Origin: JALORV01 sp035429805
GTDB taxonomy: Bacteria > Pseudomonadota > Gammaproteobacteria > Burkholderiales > Burkholderiaceae_F
DNA length: 64,000 nucleotides
Assembly (NCBI GenBank): GCA_035429805.1
Contig: DAOMFL010000004.1
Span: forward strand, 52,804 to 116,803
Direction of reading: 5' to 3'
Shown: piece by piece, positions 28,478-37,585 of the stretch
Numbering within the stretch: position 1 is the first letter of the stretch
How the letters are laid out: each line of letters starts with the position of its first letter
The notes under the pieces: model-generated
What the model was told of the DNA's origin: nothing
The model's input: only the letters and a program-made list of their open reading frames with translations
The model's database searches: none
Program-made: the position numbers and the translations under genes

Positions 28478-29364
28478 TGAGACGCGGTGCTGCGTGTCGA
28501 CAGTTGATCGTTGGTGAAGACCCAGGTGCGGGTGATCTCGAGTACGTCGGTATCGCGGGCGATCTCCGGCGGAAACGGCGGAAATGGAGCAGCCATGTTA
28601 ACGATGCGGCGGGCAGCGCGGTCAAGTACGGGCGATCCCGAGGACTTGTCGATCGCCGCCTCCGCGACCGAGCCATCCTTGCGCACCGCGACCGTCATCC
28701 GCAACGAACCGTACACGCGGCCGCGCGCCTCGTCCGGATAGTGGTCGTTGCCGATCTTTTCCACGCGAGCCCGCCAGTCCTCCACGTAGCGAGCGTACCG
28801 GTATTCCGACGTGCTGGGCATGAAATGGTGCTTGCGCGGCCGCTTCTGGTAGTCCGAGATCTGCTTCGCGATCTCGGCCTGCGCCCGGGCCAGCTGGACG
28901 CGGGTCTGCTCGTCCAGCGAACCGGGCACGCGTGATTCCGCCGCTGACTCCTTCTGCGGCAGCGGACGCATCTGCAGCGAATCCTTCAGTGACGCCAGCA
29001 GCTTCTTCTGCTCTTCCTCGAGCTGTTCCACCATCCTGCGCGCGGAGTCGAGGGCATCGCCGTCGCGAACGATCTGCGAGTCCGGCAGCGGTGACGCACG
29101 GCGTCCCGCATCGTGACTGCCACCGCCGTCGAGATTCGCCTGGGCGAGCGCCTCGGGCTTGCCGGGACGCGTCTCGCTTTTCGCATTGACGAGAATGATC
29201 TCGAGCGGCGGATCGGTCGACCGCACCCGCAGGAACTCGGGATCGACGAAGCGTACCGCCAGCACCGTCATGTGCAGGCCGATGGAGACCGTCAACGCCA
29301 TCACGAGCACCTTGTCCGCCAGAAAGGCGGTGATGCCGTGGACGGGCTCGTCGGCAAGACTCAT
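28474..29364 (-). CDS. TonB-family energy-transducing protein
   Basis: 296 residues. One membrane segment at about 19-37 (VLVMALTVSIGLHMTVLAV), a long polar and partly coiled-coil linker (RMVEQLEEEQKKLLASL), and a C-terminal TonB domain at about 195-290: YARYVEDWRARVEKIGNDHYP, GSLRMTVAVRKDGSV, and VNMAAPFPPFPPEI. The linker lacks the usual long Pro-Lys repeats. No exbB/exbD genes are beside it, so which receptors it energises is unknown. ATG 29364; overlaps aroE. Confidence 0.88.
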   Translation of the reverse strand: MSLADEPVHGITAFLADKVLVMALTVSIGLHMTVLAVRFVDPEFLRVRSTDPPLEIILVNAKSETRPGKPEALAQANLDGGGSHDAGRRASPLPDSQIVRDGDALDSARRMVEQLEEEQKKLLASLKDSLQMRPLPQKESAAESRVPGSLDEQTRVQLARAQAEIAKQISDYQKRPRKHHFMPSTSEYRYARYVEDWRARVEKIGNDHYPDEARGRVYGSLRMTVAVRKDGSVAEAAIDKSSGSPVLDRAARRIVNMAAPFPPFPPEIARDTDVLEITRTWVFTNDQLSTRSTASQ

Positions 29365-29465
29365 GCGTCGTCAAACATGGGGCGTCGGGTCGAAATCGAT
29401 TGTAGCCAGCGGCCGAAAGGCTCAATCACCGAATCACGCGACCATCGTGCGGATGATTTGTCCAA

Positions 29466-31430
29466 TCAGCTGGCGCCCGGGGCGCCCTCGGTTGGCGGAG
29501 GCTGCACCGGCTCGCCCGTGGCGGTCTCGTCGGCAGATTCGTCGTCGAGTTCGTCCGCCGCAGCAGCTTCCGTGAGGCGGTGCACGCGCGCCTCGAGCGT
29601 GAGGTCGACGTCGTCACCGCCGAGGACCTCGAGCTCGAGGTGCTGGCCGCGCGGAAGCTCCGGCAGGCCGGGCAGCCGAGTAATGAACGGAATGCCGGTC
29701 AGGCGCAGCACGTCGCCACGGATGACAGTGGCCTCGATGCGGCGCACATCCTCCTGGCGCAGCCAGCGCAGTCCCCAGTAGCGCTCCATCCGCTCCTGGA
29801 ACTCCGCATAGGCAACGTAGGCGGCGTCGAAGGAAGAAACGACTGCGAACAGGTCCGCGTCGCTGGCGCCATAAGGTGGCGCCTCGTCCCGGACACAGGC
29901 GATCAGCTGGCGCTGGTTGACCAGGTCGACGTAGCGCCGCAGCGGCGACGAGCTCCACGCGTAATGGCTGACGCCCATGCCCTCGTGCGCCGCCGGGACG
30001 GTGGACATCCGCACGCGGCCCAGCGACTGTGAACGATAGATGCCGGCAACACCGCGCTCGGCCAGCCATCGACCCCAGGTGCTGTTCGTGTAGATCATCA
30101 GCTCCGCGACGAGCAGATCGAGCGGGGCTCCGCGCCGCCGCGGCTTGACGCTCACATGTGCATGCTCGCCGTCGCCGTCGAGCTCGAACGCGTATTCCAC
30201 GCGACCGAGGGCTTCGGGCCGGCCGCGCACCGCCTCGCGCCGCGCCAGCAGGGCACGCGCGAATCGCCACAGCAGCGAAAGTTCGGCCGCGAACGGCGCG
30301 TCGAAGCGGCCGTCGGCGATCGACTCCTCGGTAATGACATCGTCGAGCCGGTCGTGACGCAGGTTGCCGGCAATGCGCACCCGCTCGACCCGCGATTCCG
30401 TGCGGAGCACCTCCATCGCGTCGGTGTCCAGGTCGATGTAGAGCGACAGCACCGGGACCACCTGCCCCTCGGTCAGCGAGTAGGCATCGATCCAGGTCTG
30501 CGGCAGCATCGTGATCTTGAGGCCCGGCGCGTAAACGGTGGACATGCGCCCCCGCGCGACGGCATCGAGCCCGTGCCCGCGCGCCAGTGCCAGCGCCGGC
30601 GCGGCGATGTGCACGCCGACCTGGACGCGACTCTCGCCGATCGGCGTGACCGAGAACGCGTCGTCGATTTCCGTCGTTGCGCTGTCGTCGATCGAAAACG
30701 CCGCCACCTCTGCGAGCGGCAACGCATCGGCTGGGCCGGGGCTCGGAAGCTCGGCAGGAAAGCCCGTACCGCGCGCAAAGTGCTGCGCCAGGAAACTGTC
30801 GACGTGCCAGCGGTAGGCTGACGTGATCGCACCGGTAGCAAGCAGCAGCCGCAGCGGCGTCGTCCGGGTCTCACCCGCCGCCTGCTCCAGGGCCTTGAAC
30901 TCGATCGTCGACCGGTCGGGTCGCACCAGCATCGTCACGGCCTGTTCGGCGATCGCTGCGGGCGCGCGCCCGGCTTTCAGTTCGTCGACATACTGCTGCC
31001 GCAGTTCGTCCTGCCGGCGCTTGCGCTCGACGGCCGCGAGCGCAGCCCTGAGCGTTTCGGGCGGCGCCGGGCGGTAGCGCCCGCGTCCCTTGCGGTGGAA
31101 GTAGACCGGCGCCGAATGCAGCCGGAACAGCAGTGCGGCCTGCTGGATGCTCGTCGGCTTGCCGCCGAAGTAATCGACGGCAAGATCGCCAAAGGCGAAC
31201 TCCTGCTGTGGCGCCGCCTCCCAGAGGAAGTCAAGGTCGATGAGATCCGCCTCTGCCTGCGCCGCTTCGAGCAGCCGCGCGGCCGGCACGTCGTCGAAGT
31301 GCAGCAGCACGTGCGCCGATTTCACCTTGGCACGCTTGCCGCTGGCGAGCTCGACCTGGTGTGACGCTTCGGTCGAGGACAGGACGCTGCCCGCCCTGAA
31401 CACTCCGTCCTCCTCGAACAGCAGATTCAC
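29466..31430 (-). CDS. RNB-domain exoribonuclease (RNase II/R superfamily)
   Basis: 654-residue processive 3'-5' exoribonuclease. The RNB catalytic block is FSIDDSATTEIDDAFSV with its cluster of metal-binding Asp residues; later AELMIYTNSTWGRWL and HYAWSSSPLRRYVDLVNQRQL match the RNA-binding and catalytic-Arg regions. A C-terminal acidic tail is low-complexity. The GTG start at 31430 has GAGG six bases upstream and lies seven bases after the marC stop; the frame continues upstream but overlaps marC. Distinct from canonical Rnr by the shorter, divergent N-terminal half. Confidence 0.9.
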   Translation of the reverse strand: MNLLFEEDGVFRAGSVLSSTEASHQVELASGKRAKVKSAHVLLHFDDVPAARLLEAAQAEADLIDLDFLWEAAPQQEFAFGDLAVDYFGGKPTSIQQAALLFRLHSAPVYFHRKGRGRYRPAPPETLRAALAAVERKRRQDELRQQYVDELKAGRAPAAIAEQAVTMLVRPDRSTIEFKALEQAAGETRTTPLRLLLATGAITSAYRWHVDSFLAQHFARGTGFPAELPSPGPADALPLAEVAAFSIDDSATTEIDDAFSVTPIGESRVQVGVHIAAPALALARGHGLDAVARGRMSTVYAPGLKITMLPQTWIDAYSLTEGQVVPVLSLYIDLDTDAMEVLRTESRVERVRIAGNLRHDRLDDVITEESIADGRFDAPFAAELSLLWRFARALLARREAVRGRPEALGRVEYAFELDGDGEHAHVSVKPRRRGAPLDLLVAELMIYTNSTWGRWLAERGVAGIYRSQSLGRVRMSTVPAAHEGMGVSHYAWSSSPLRRYVDLVNQRQLIACVRDEAPPYGASDADLFAVVSSFDAAYVAYAEFQERMERYWGLRWLRQEDVRRIEATVIRGDVLRLTGIPFITRLPGLPELPRGQHLELEVLGGDDVDLTLEARVHRLTEAAAADELDDESADETATGEPVQPPPTEGAPGAS

Positions 31431-31437
31431 TGCCGCC

Positions 31438-32037
31438 TCAGTGCAGGGTGCCGACGAACGTGCGCACGCCACGCAGCAGCAGTTCGACCGCGATCGCCGC
31501 CAGCACCAGTCCCATCAAGCGCTCGAAGGCGAGCGTGACGCGCTCTCCCAGCAGCCGCTGCAGCCGGTCGGCGGACACCAGCACCACCGCGCAGATCGCC
31601 ATCACGACGGCGATCGCCGCGACCCATTCGAGCGAACGCGTCGGGTCCTTCGATACCAGCAGCATGACCGTGGCGAGCGCCGAAGGCCCCGCGAGCGCCG
31701 GCACCGCGAGCGGAACGATGAAGGGCTCGCCTCCCGGAGCCTGGCCGTACACCCCCTCAGGGGACGGAAACACCATGCGCAGCGCCACCAGCATCAGCAC
31801 GACCGCACCGCCGATCTGCAGCGAGACCTCCGAGAGCCCGAGCGTCTGCAGGAACGGCCGCCCCGCAAAGACGAACGCGCTGAGCACGACGAATGCGATC
31901 AGGCACTCACGCAGCACGATCCGCAGACGCCGCTGCGCCGGAACGTCGCGCAGCGCCGACACGAAGATCGGCACGTTGCCGAAGGGATCGGCGACGAGCA
32001 GCAGCAGCACGACCGCCGAAACAAAGGTGTCATTCAT
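31438..32037 (-). CDS. MarC/UPF0056 family membrane protein
   Basis: 199 residues with about six membrane helices. It starts MNDTFVSAVVLLLLVADPFGNVPIF (the conserved DPxGN region) and contains LQIGGAVVLMLVALRMVF and PLAVPALAGPSALATVMLL, all typical of MarC proteins. Despite the name, antibiotic transport is not established for the family. The ATG at 32037 overlaps the ybaK-like stop by four bases and the RNB gene follows seven bases later. Confidence 0.9.
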   Translation of the reverse strand: MNDTFVSAVVLLLLVADPFGNVPIFVSALRDVPAQRRLRIVLRECLIAFVVLSAFVFAGRPFLQTLGLSEVSLQIGGAVVLMLVALRMVFPSPEGVYGQAPGGEPFIVPLAVPALAGPSALATVMLLVSKDPTRSLEWVAAIAVVMAICAVVLVSADRLQRLLGERVTLAFERLMGLVLAAIAVELLLRGVRTFVGTLH

Positions 32038-32522
32038 GCGTCCGTCGCCGTTTCCTGGCCGCCACTGACACGCACCAGCTCGTCGGGCCGGATCGGGAAC
32101 ACACAGTGCGGTGTGCCGCCGGCCGCCCAGACCGTCTCGAACCTGCGCAGCGAGGCGTCGACGAAGGTCGTCATCGGCCGCGCATGCGCGACCGGAGCGA
32201 CGCCGCCGATCGCGAATCCGGCGTGTTCGCGCACGAATTCGGGCGTTGCGCGTTCGATGGGTTCACCAAGGAGAGCCGCAATGCGCGGTTCGCTGACGCG
32301 CCGGTCGCCCGCCGCGATCACCAGCACCGCGCGCCCTGACTGCGCCGCGCGAAAGATCAGCGACTTCGCGATCTGGCCCACCGCGATTCCGAGCGCGTCG
32401 GCGGCCTGCTGTGCGGTGCGGGCCGCGACCTCGAGTTCGATCACGTGAGCGTCGACCCCGGCGGCCACGAGCGCACCCTGGACTCGCTCGGCCGACGGCG
32501 GCAGCGGACGGGTAGAGCTCAT
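32034..32522 (-). CDS. YbaK/EbsC-family aminoacyl-tRNA deacylase
   Basis: 162 residues of the ProX/YbaK editing fold. Conserved Lys in GQIAKSLIFRA, then GDRRVSEPRIAALLG, GFAIGGVAPVAH and the FVDASLRRFETVWAAGG block. Members hydrolyse mischarged tRNAs, for example Cys- or Ala-tRNA(Pro), in trans; proS in the same window is suggestive but distant. It overlaps marC by four bases and follows the fabG-like gene after three bases. Confidence 0.88.
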   Translation of the reverse strand: MSSTRPLPPSAERVQGALVAAGVDAHVIELEVAARTAQQAADALGIAVGQIAKSLIFRAAQSGRAVLVIAAGDRRVSEPRIAALLGEPIERATPEFVREHAGFAIGGVAPVAHARPMTTFVDASLRRFETVWAAGGTPHCVFPIRPDELVRVSGGQETATDA

Positions 32523-32525
32523 GCG

Positions 32526-33266
32526 CTATACCGTGAGCCCGCCCGACACCTCGATGACGGCGCCGTTGATGTAGGCAGCGTCGTCGGAAGCAAGGAAGGC
32601 GTAGGCGTTGGCGATGTCCTCGGGCGTGCCGAGGCGCTTCAGCGGCACGCGGTCGCGCATCTGGTGCAGCACCTTGTCGGGAATTGTCTGCAGGATCGGC
32701 GTTTCGATGAACCCCGGTGCGACTGCGTTGGCGCGAATGCCCTTGGGGCCGAGTTCACGAGCCCAGGTCTTCACGAAACCGATGACGCCGAACTTGCTCG
32801 CGGCGTAGTTGGTCTGGCCGAAGTTGCCGTAGATGCCGACCACGCTGGAGGCGTTCAGGATCACGCCGCTGCCCTGCTCGACCATCGTGTCAACGACCGC
32901 CTGCGAGCAGTTGTAGGTGCCCTTCAGGTTGACGGCGATCACACGGTCGAATTGCGTGTCGTCCATCTTCTGCAGGCGCGCATCGAGCGTGATGCCCGCG
33001 TTGTTCACCAGCACGTCGATGCGGCCGTGCTTCGCGCGCACGGCGGTGACCATCGCGTCGATCTGGTCGCGCCGCGTGACGTCGACCACATAGCCCTCGA
33101 CCTCGCCGAAGTCCTGCAGCTGCGCCACTGCAGCGTCGACGCCTTCGCGCTTGACATCGCACAGCGCCACGCGGGCGCCGTCCCGCAGAAAGCGCCGCGC
33201 CGTGGCGAACCCGATGCCCTGCGCCGCACCCGTCACGATGCTGACCTTGCCCTGCAGCCGCTTCAT
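32526..33266 (-). CDS. Short-chain dehydrogenase, 3-oxoacyl-ACP reductase FabG-like
   Basis: 246-residue classical SDR. NADP loop VTGAAQGIGFATA, structural NNAG in DVLVNNAGITLDARL, active-site Ser in LNASSVVGIYGNFGQ, YAASK (Tyr-x3-Lys), and C-terminal YINGAVIEVSGGLTV typical of FabG. It could equally be an acetoacetyl-CoA reductase (PhaB-type); sequence alone does not decide. No acp or fabD/F neighbours. ATG 33266 overlaps the esterase stop by four bases. Confidence 0.88.
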   Translation of the reverse strand: MKRLQGKVSIVTGAAQGIGFATARRFLRDGARVALCDVKREGVDAAVAQLQDFGEVEGYVVDVTRRDQIDAMVTAVRAKHGRIDVLVNNAGITLDARLQKMDDTQFDRVIAVNLKGTYNCSQAVVDTMVEQGSGVILNASSVVGIYGNFGQTNYAASKFGVIGFVKTWARELGPKGIRANAVAPGFIETPILQTIPDKVLHQMRDRVPLKRLGTPEDIANAYAFLASDDAAYINGAVIEVSGGLTV

Positions 33267-33865
33267 TTCACCTCTCCAAGAAATCCTGTCGTAGTCCCGC
33301 CGGCATCGCAGAACGCGAGTACCTCGTCGATGTAGGCCGAAAAATCCGAAAGCTCGTGGTCGCTCCCCGCGATGACGTGCTGAGGGGCGCCCCGGTACTT
33401 CTGCACCATCGTCCGGTAGTCGATGACGGCGTCGCCCGTCGCGGCAAGCAGGAAATAGCGCTCGGGCCGCGTGATTGCCGGTGTGTCGACCGCCTCGAGC
33501 TCGTCGAGGTACTCGCGCCGGAAGTCGATCAGCGCGTCCGAAAAGAACACCGGCTGCACGCCGACGTGGCGCGCCAGGTCATCCTGCGGACGGATTGCCG
33601 GATTGAGCAGCGCCGCGCGGCAGCCGGTCTGCTCCGCCACCCAGGTGGCGTAGTAGCCGCCGAGCGATGAACCTATCAACGCGAGCCGTTCGCGCGGCAC
33701 GTCGCGCACCGCGTCCATCACGAGTTCGATCGACCGGGCCGGCGAAGCGGGCAGCGCCGGGCACCGGTACTCGGCCGAGCGGCCGCGGGCCGCCAGCAAT
33801 TCACGCAGCATCGTCGCCTTGCGCGAGGCCGGCGAAGAGCGGAAGCCGTGCAGGTAGACGATCAC
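33263..33865 (-). CDS. YqiA-like alpha/beta-hydrolase esterase
   Basis: 200 residues. IVYLHGFRSSPASRK is the oxyanion-hole start, GSSLGGYYATWVAEQ carries the nucleophile Ser (G-x-S-x-G), AATGDAVIDYR the acidic residue and GSDHELSDF the His, the order found in YqiA/UPF0227. The GTG start at 33865 overlaps the mpl stop as GTGA. The natural ester is unknown. Confidence 0.87.
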   Translation of the reverse strand: MIVYLHGFRSSPASRKATMLRELLAARGRSAEYRCPALPASPARSIELVMDAVRDVPRERLALIGSSLGGYYATWVAEQTGCRAALLNPAIRPQDDLARHVGVQPVFFSDALIDFRREYLDELEAVDTPAITRPERYFLLAATGDAVIDYRTMVQKYRGAPQHVIAGSDHELSDFSAYIDEVLAFCDAGGTTTGFLGEVK

Positions 33866-35211
33866 GCGGCCGCCGCCCGCATCGCCAGCCGCTGCAGCAA
33901 CGTCTCGTGGATGCCGCCGAAACTGCCATTGCTCATCACCAGTATCTGGTCGCCGGCGTGCACCGCCCCCAGCACGCCGTCGATCAGGGCGTCCAGCTGT
34001 CCGTACGTCGCGGCCCGCTCTCCGAGTTCGGAAAGAGCTTCCGCAACGTTCCAGCTGACGCCGCCCGCGTAGCAGTAGACGCGGTCGGCGCCGGCGAGGC
34101 TTCCCGCGAGCATCGACTTCACTGCACCCTGCTTCATCGTGTTGGAGCGGGGCTCGAGTACCGCCAGGATGCGTGCGTCGCCGACACGGCTGCGCAGCGC
34201 GGCGATCGTCTCGCGCACCGCGGTGGGATGGTGCGCGAAGTCGTCGACCACGGTCACGCCGGATACGGTGCCGCGGACTTCGAGCCGCCGCTTCACGCCG
34301 CGGAAGCGGGCCAGCGCCTCGAGTGCCGCCGCCGGCGCTACACCGACATGGTTGGCCGCCGCGATCGCGGCGAGCGCGTTCATCCGGTTGTGTGCACCCG
34401 GCATCGACAGCACGAGCGGGCCGACCACCTCGCCGCGCCGCTTCACGGCATGAGGCGGCTGCGCATCCACCTCCCACTCGCCGCCGCCGAAATGCTCGAC
34501 CTCGCTCCAGCAGCCGCGTGCCAGCACACGCCCGAGTGCCGTGTCGTTCGCGTTCACAATGAGGCGCGCAGTCGACGGCAGAGTGCGGATCAGGTGATGG
34601 AACTGCGTCTCGATGGCCGCGAGATCCGCGAAGATGTCGGCGTGATCGAACTCGAGGTTGTTGAAAATCGCGGTGCGCGGACGGTAGTGCAGGAATTTCG
34701 AGCGCTTGTCGAAGAACGCCGTGTCGTATTCGTCGGCTTCGATGACGAAGTGGCGTCCCTCACCGAGCCGGGCCGACACGCCGAAGTCGGTCGGCACACC
34801 GCCGACGAGGAATCCGGGCGCGAGCCCCGCATGTTCCAGGATGCTCGCCAGCATGGCGGTGGCCGTGGTCTTCCCATGTGTTCCGGCAACGCCCAGCACG
34901 TGACGGCCCGGCAGGATGTGCTCGGCCAGCCAGTGGGGACCCGAGACAAAGGGCAGCCCGCGGTCCAGAATGGCTTCCATCAGCGGGTTGCCGCGCGTGA
35001 CGACGTTGCCGATCACCCAGAGGTCCGGCGCCAATCCCACCTGGTCGGCACCGTAACCCTCGGTCAGCCGAACGCCGGCCGCGGCCAGCTGATCGCTCAT
35101 CGGCGGGTACACATTGGCGTCGCAGCCGGAGACGCGGTGGCCGCCGGCCAGCGCAAGTTGCGCCAGGCCGCCCATGAAGGTGCCGCAGATGCCGAGAATG
35201 TGGATGTGCAC
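33862..35211 (-). CDS. mpl: UDP-MurNAc:L-Ala-gamma-D-Glu-meso-DAP ligase Mpl
   Basis: Murein recycling: reattaches the recovered tripeptide to UDP-MurNAc. 449 residues from GTG 35211, giving the classic HIHILGICGTFMGGLAQLA. Mur-ligase blocks: VAGTHGKTTATAMLASILE (P-loop), IEADEYDTAFFDKRSKFLHY, LEFDHADIF, MPGAHNRMNALAAIA and VVDDFAHHPTAV. Starting further upstream at 35292 would add a non-conserved leader. Cell-wall recycling partners in the window are ampD and two lytic transglycosylases. Confidence 0.94.
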   Translation of the reverse strand: MHIHILGICGTFMGGLAQLALAGGHRVSGCDANVYPPMSDQLAAAGVRLTEGYGADQVGLAPDLWVIGNVVTRGNPLMEAILDRGLPFVSGPHWLAEHILPGRHVLGVAGTHGKTTATAMLASILEHAGLAPGFLVGGVPTDFGVSARLGEGRHFVIEADEYDTAFFDKRSKFLHYRPRTAIFNNLEFDHADIFADLAAIETQFHHLIRTLPSTARLIVNANDTALGRVLARGCWSEVEHFGGGEWEVDAQPPHAVKRRGEVVGPLVLSMPGAHNRMNALAAIAAANHVGVAPAAALEALARFRGVKRRLEVRGTVSGVTVVDDFAHHPTAVRETIAALRSRVGDARILAVLEPRSNTMKQGAVKSMLAGSLAGADRVYCYAGGVSWNVAEALSELGERAATYGQLDALIDGVLGAVHAGDQILVMSNGSFGGIHETLLQRLAMRAAAA

Positions 35212-35322
35212 GGGGATATCGAACGGCTCAGCCGACCGGGGGCCCGGCGGCCGCTCGTCAAGAAGGCGCGCGATTGTAATGCGCTGCGTCAATTTCCCCG
35301 GCGGCTAGACTTGCCGCCCAGC

Positions 35323-35982
35323 ATGGGTTCCGCTGACGACTCGCTGCGAGCCGAACTGGCTGCCGCCGCCGCACGCCTGATCGCCGAGGAAGGGTGCGAC
35401 TACCGACAGGCGAAGCGGCGAGCGGTTCAGGCGCTGCTGGGAGACGCCGACACCCACGGGGTGCTGCCAGACAACGCGGAAATCGAGCAGGAGGTCCGTC
35501 GCCACCTGAGCCTGTTTGCCGCGGACACGCACCCGGCGCTGCTGGCTGCGCTGCGCCGTACAGCCGCGGAGGTGATGGAACGCCTGGCCGCCTTCAACCC
35601 GCACCTCGTCGGCGCGGTCCTCTCGGGCACGGCGACCGAGCACTCGGATATCGAGCTGCATCTGTTCAGTGACAGCGCGAAGGACGTCGAGGTCACATTG
35701 ATGGACGCGGGAGTCGACTTCGATGTCGAAGCAGATGAATCCGGGCAGCGCCCGGTCGCCCAGGAACTGCTCGTGTTCGCGGTGCCTGCCTCGCAGGCCG
35801 GCCTGCCGTCTTCGGTGCGACGCCTCGGCGTACGCCTGCACGTGTTCGAACACGACGCGATCCGGGTCGCACCGCGCCATCGGGCGGCTTCCACGGCGGC
35901 GTTCGAACTCCATCCGGTCGCAGCGAGCGGGCGCGCGAACCTGGCCGCGCTGCGACGGCTGATTGCAGACTCCGCGCCATGA
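35323..35982 (+). CDS. Conserved protein with a nucleotidyltransferase-like motif
   Basis: 219 residues. The N-terminal 85 residues are helical and charged (EEGCDYRQAKRRAVQALLGD). The middle has LVGAVLSGTATEHSDIELHLF, close to the G-[ST]-x(n)-SD-[IV]-[DE]-L pattern of minimal nucleotidyltransferases, followed by DVEVTLMDAGVDFDVEAD. The spacing between the Gly-Thr and Ser-Asp is short and the second acidic residue is Glu, so activity is uncertain. It diverges from mpl and overlaps the TlpA-like gene by four bases. I do not recognise a named family. Confidence 0.75.
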   Translation: MGSADDSLRAELAAAAARLIAEEGCDYRQAKRRAVQALLGDADTHGVLPDNAEIEQEVRRHLSLFAADTHPALLAALRRTAAEVMERLAAFNPHLVGAVLSGTATEHSDIELHLFSDSAKDVEVTLMDAGVDFDVEADESGQRPVAQELLVFAVPASQAGLPSSVRRLGVRLHVFEHDAIRVAPRHRAASTAAFELHPVAASGRANLAALRRLIADSAP

Positions 35983-36515
35983 ACTCCCGGCGTCGCACGT
36001 TGCTGCTGACTGGCGCCGGACTGGCCGCCGCGGCGGCCGGCGTGGGCCTCGCGCTTTACCGGGCCACCAGCGGGGAGGCCAGCAGAGCGGCGGTCGATCG
36101 CCTGTTCGCGCAGACGTTCGACGACGCCGACGGCCGCGCGCAGCCCATGGTGCAGTGGAAGGGACGCTGGCTCGTCGTCAATTTCTGGGCCACCTGGTGC
36201 GCCCCGTGCGTCGAAGAGATGCCGACACTGCAGCAGGCCGCCCGGGACTATGCGAACCGCGGCGTTGCGGTGGTCGGGCTCGGGATCGACAACGCGGAAG
36301 CCATTCGCCGGTTTCAAAGGGCGCTCGCACTCGAGCTGCCGTTGCTGGTGGCCGGCACCCATGGCAGTACATTGGCGCGCGAACTGGGCAACCCTAGCGG
36401 CGCGCTGCCCTACACGGTTCTCATCAGTCCGCAGGGGACCGTAGCGCAGACGCAGCTGGGACGGATCCGACCGGAGATGCTGCAGTCATGGCTGGGCGCT
36501 CGCGCGACCGGATAA
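35979..36515 (+). CDS. TlpA-family thioredoxin-like protein
   Basis: 178 residues. The N-terminus MNSRRRTLLLTGAGLAAAAA is an export signal or anchor resembling a twin-arginine signal. The thioredoxin fold follows: WLVVNFWATWCAPCVEEMPTL with the WCAPC active site, VAVVGLGIDNAEAIRRF, and cis-Pro in GALPYTVLISPQG. Probably a periplasmic disulfide reductase for cytochrome c or other substrates. ATG overlaps the upstream stop (ATGA). A 110-base gap separates it from aroQ. Confidence 0.9.
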   Translation: MNSRRRTLLLTGAGLAAAAAGVGLALYRATSGEASRAAVDRLFAQTFDDADGRAQPMVQWKGRWLVVNFWATWCAPCVEEMPTLQQAARDYANRGVAVVGLGIDNAEAIRRFQRALALELPLLVAGTHGSTLARELGNPSGALPYTVLISPQGTVAQTQLGRIRPEMLQSWLGARATG

Positions 36516-36625
36516 CGTGGCGGTGGACAAGTAACCGATAAACCTTCAGACTTTGCCCTTTCGGGCAATTGGACCGCTTTTGACGTCAACTGCGCCGAAA
36601 ATCTCGCCAAGTGCCCAGGCCCCAC

Positions 36626-37069
36626 GTGTCAGATCGAATCCTTGTCCTCAACGGCCCCAACCTGAACCTGCTCGGAACACGAGAGCCGGCGATTTACGGT
36701 GGGCGGACATTGGCAGACATCGAGTCGGAGTTAACGGAAGTTGGGGGACAATACGGCGCAGAAGTCATCTTTTTTCAGAGCAACCACGAAGGCGAACTCG
36801 TCGACCGCATTCAGATCGCGCGCACGGACGGCACCCGCTTCATCATTATTAATGCAGGAGCGTTCACCCACACCAGCGTGGCGTTGCGCGACGCCCTTGC
36901 CGCCGTCGCCCTGCCGTTCATCGAAGTGCACCTGTCGAACGTGCATCGGCGCGAAGAGTTCCGTCACCGTTCGTACCTGGCCGACCTTGCCGTCGGCACG
37001 ATTGCGGGTCTGGGCGCCGCCGGCTACCGCTACGCCCTCGAGTTCGCCCTGAACCAACGCCCCGCCTGA
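36626..37069 (+). CDS. aroQ: 3-dehydroquinate dehydratase, type II (AroQ)
   Basis: Dehydrates 3-dehydroquinate to 3-dehydroshikimate. 147 residues from GTG 36626 (or 152 from GTG 36611). Blocks: ILVLNGPNLNLLGTREP, catalytic Tyr in PAIYGG, FFQSNHEGELVDRI, IIINAGAFTHTSVALRDAL, and VHLSNVHRREEFRHRSY with the catalytic His. It precedes accB by 13 bases, the aroQ-accB-accC order common in proteobacteria. Confidence 0.95.
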   Translation: MSDRILVLNGPNLNLLGTREPAIYGGRTLADIESELTEVGGQYGAEVIFFQSNHEGELVDRIQIARTDGTRFIIINAGAFTHTSVALRDALAAVALPFIEVHLSNVHRREEFRHRSYLADLAVGTIAGLGAAGYRYALEFALNQRPA

Positions 37070-37082
37070 TCGCGGAGATCCC

Positions 37083-37529
37083 ATGGATCTGAGAAAGCTG
37101 AAGACGCTCATCGACCTCGTAGCGGAATCCGGCATCGCCGAACTCGAGGTCACCGAGGGCGAGGACAAGGTGCGGATCGTCAAGACTCACGCCGCACTGC
37201 CGGCCCCCGTCGCCGCTCCGGTGACGATCGCTGCGGCCCCGGCGGCCACGGCCTCTCCGCTGCCCGCGCTCGCCGCTGCTCCGGAAGAACCGGCAGGCCA
37301 TGCAGTCAAATCGCCGATGGTCGGGACGTTCTACCGGTCGCCAAGCCCGGGGGCGCCGCCGTTCATCGAGCAGGGCGCCGTGGTGAAACCCGGCGATACG
37401 CTCTGCATCATCGAGGCGATGAAACTGCTGAACGAGATCGAGGCCGAAGTGGGCGGAACCGTCACGAGGATCCTCGTCGAAAATGGCCAGCCGGTCGAGT
37501 ACGGCCAGCCGCTGTTCATCATCGAATAG
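37083..37529 (+). CDS. accB: Biotin carboxyl carrier protein of acetyl-CoA carboxylase
   Basis: 148 residues. N-terminal MDLRKLKTLIDLVAESGIAELEV, an Ala/Pro-rich flexible linker at about 40-70, and the biotinyl domain with the carboxylated Lys in CIIEAMKLLNEIEAE. It carries CO2 from AccC to the carboxyltransferase in the first step of fatty-acid synthesis. ATG 37083. Confidence 0.96.
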   Translation: MDLRKLKTLIDLVAESGIAELEVTEGEDKVRIVKTHAALPAPVAAPVTIAAAPAATASPLPALAAAPEEPAGHAVKSPMVGTFYRSPSPGAPPFIEQGAVVKPGDTLCIIEAMKLLNEIEAEVGGTVTRILVENGQPVEYGQPLFIIE

Positions 37530-37585
37530 CGTTCCGGGCCGCCACTCACTGCGCGCCACACACGCACTGACCCGGGCCTTCCGTC

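Noticed and set aside
33667..35982. Continuous 771-codon plus-strand frame ending in the nucleotidyltransferase-like protein
   Set aside because: Its first 550 codons are antisense to mpl and the esterase and look like noise; the real start is ATG 35323.
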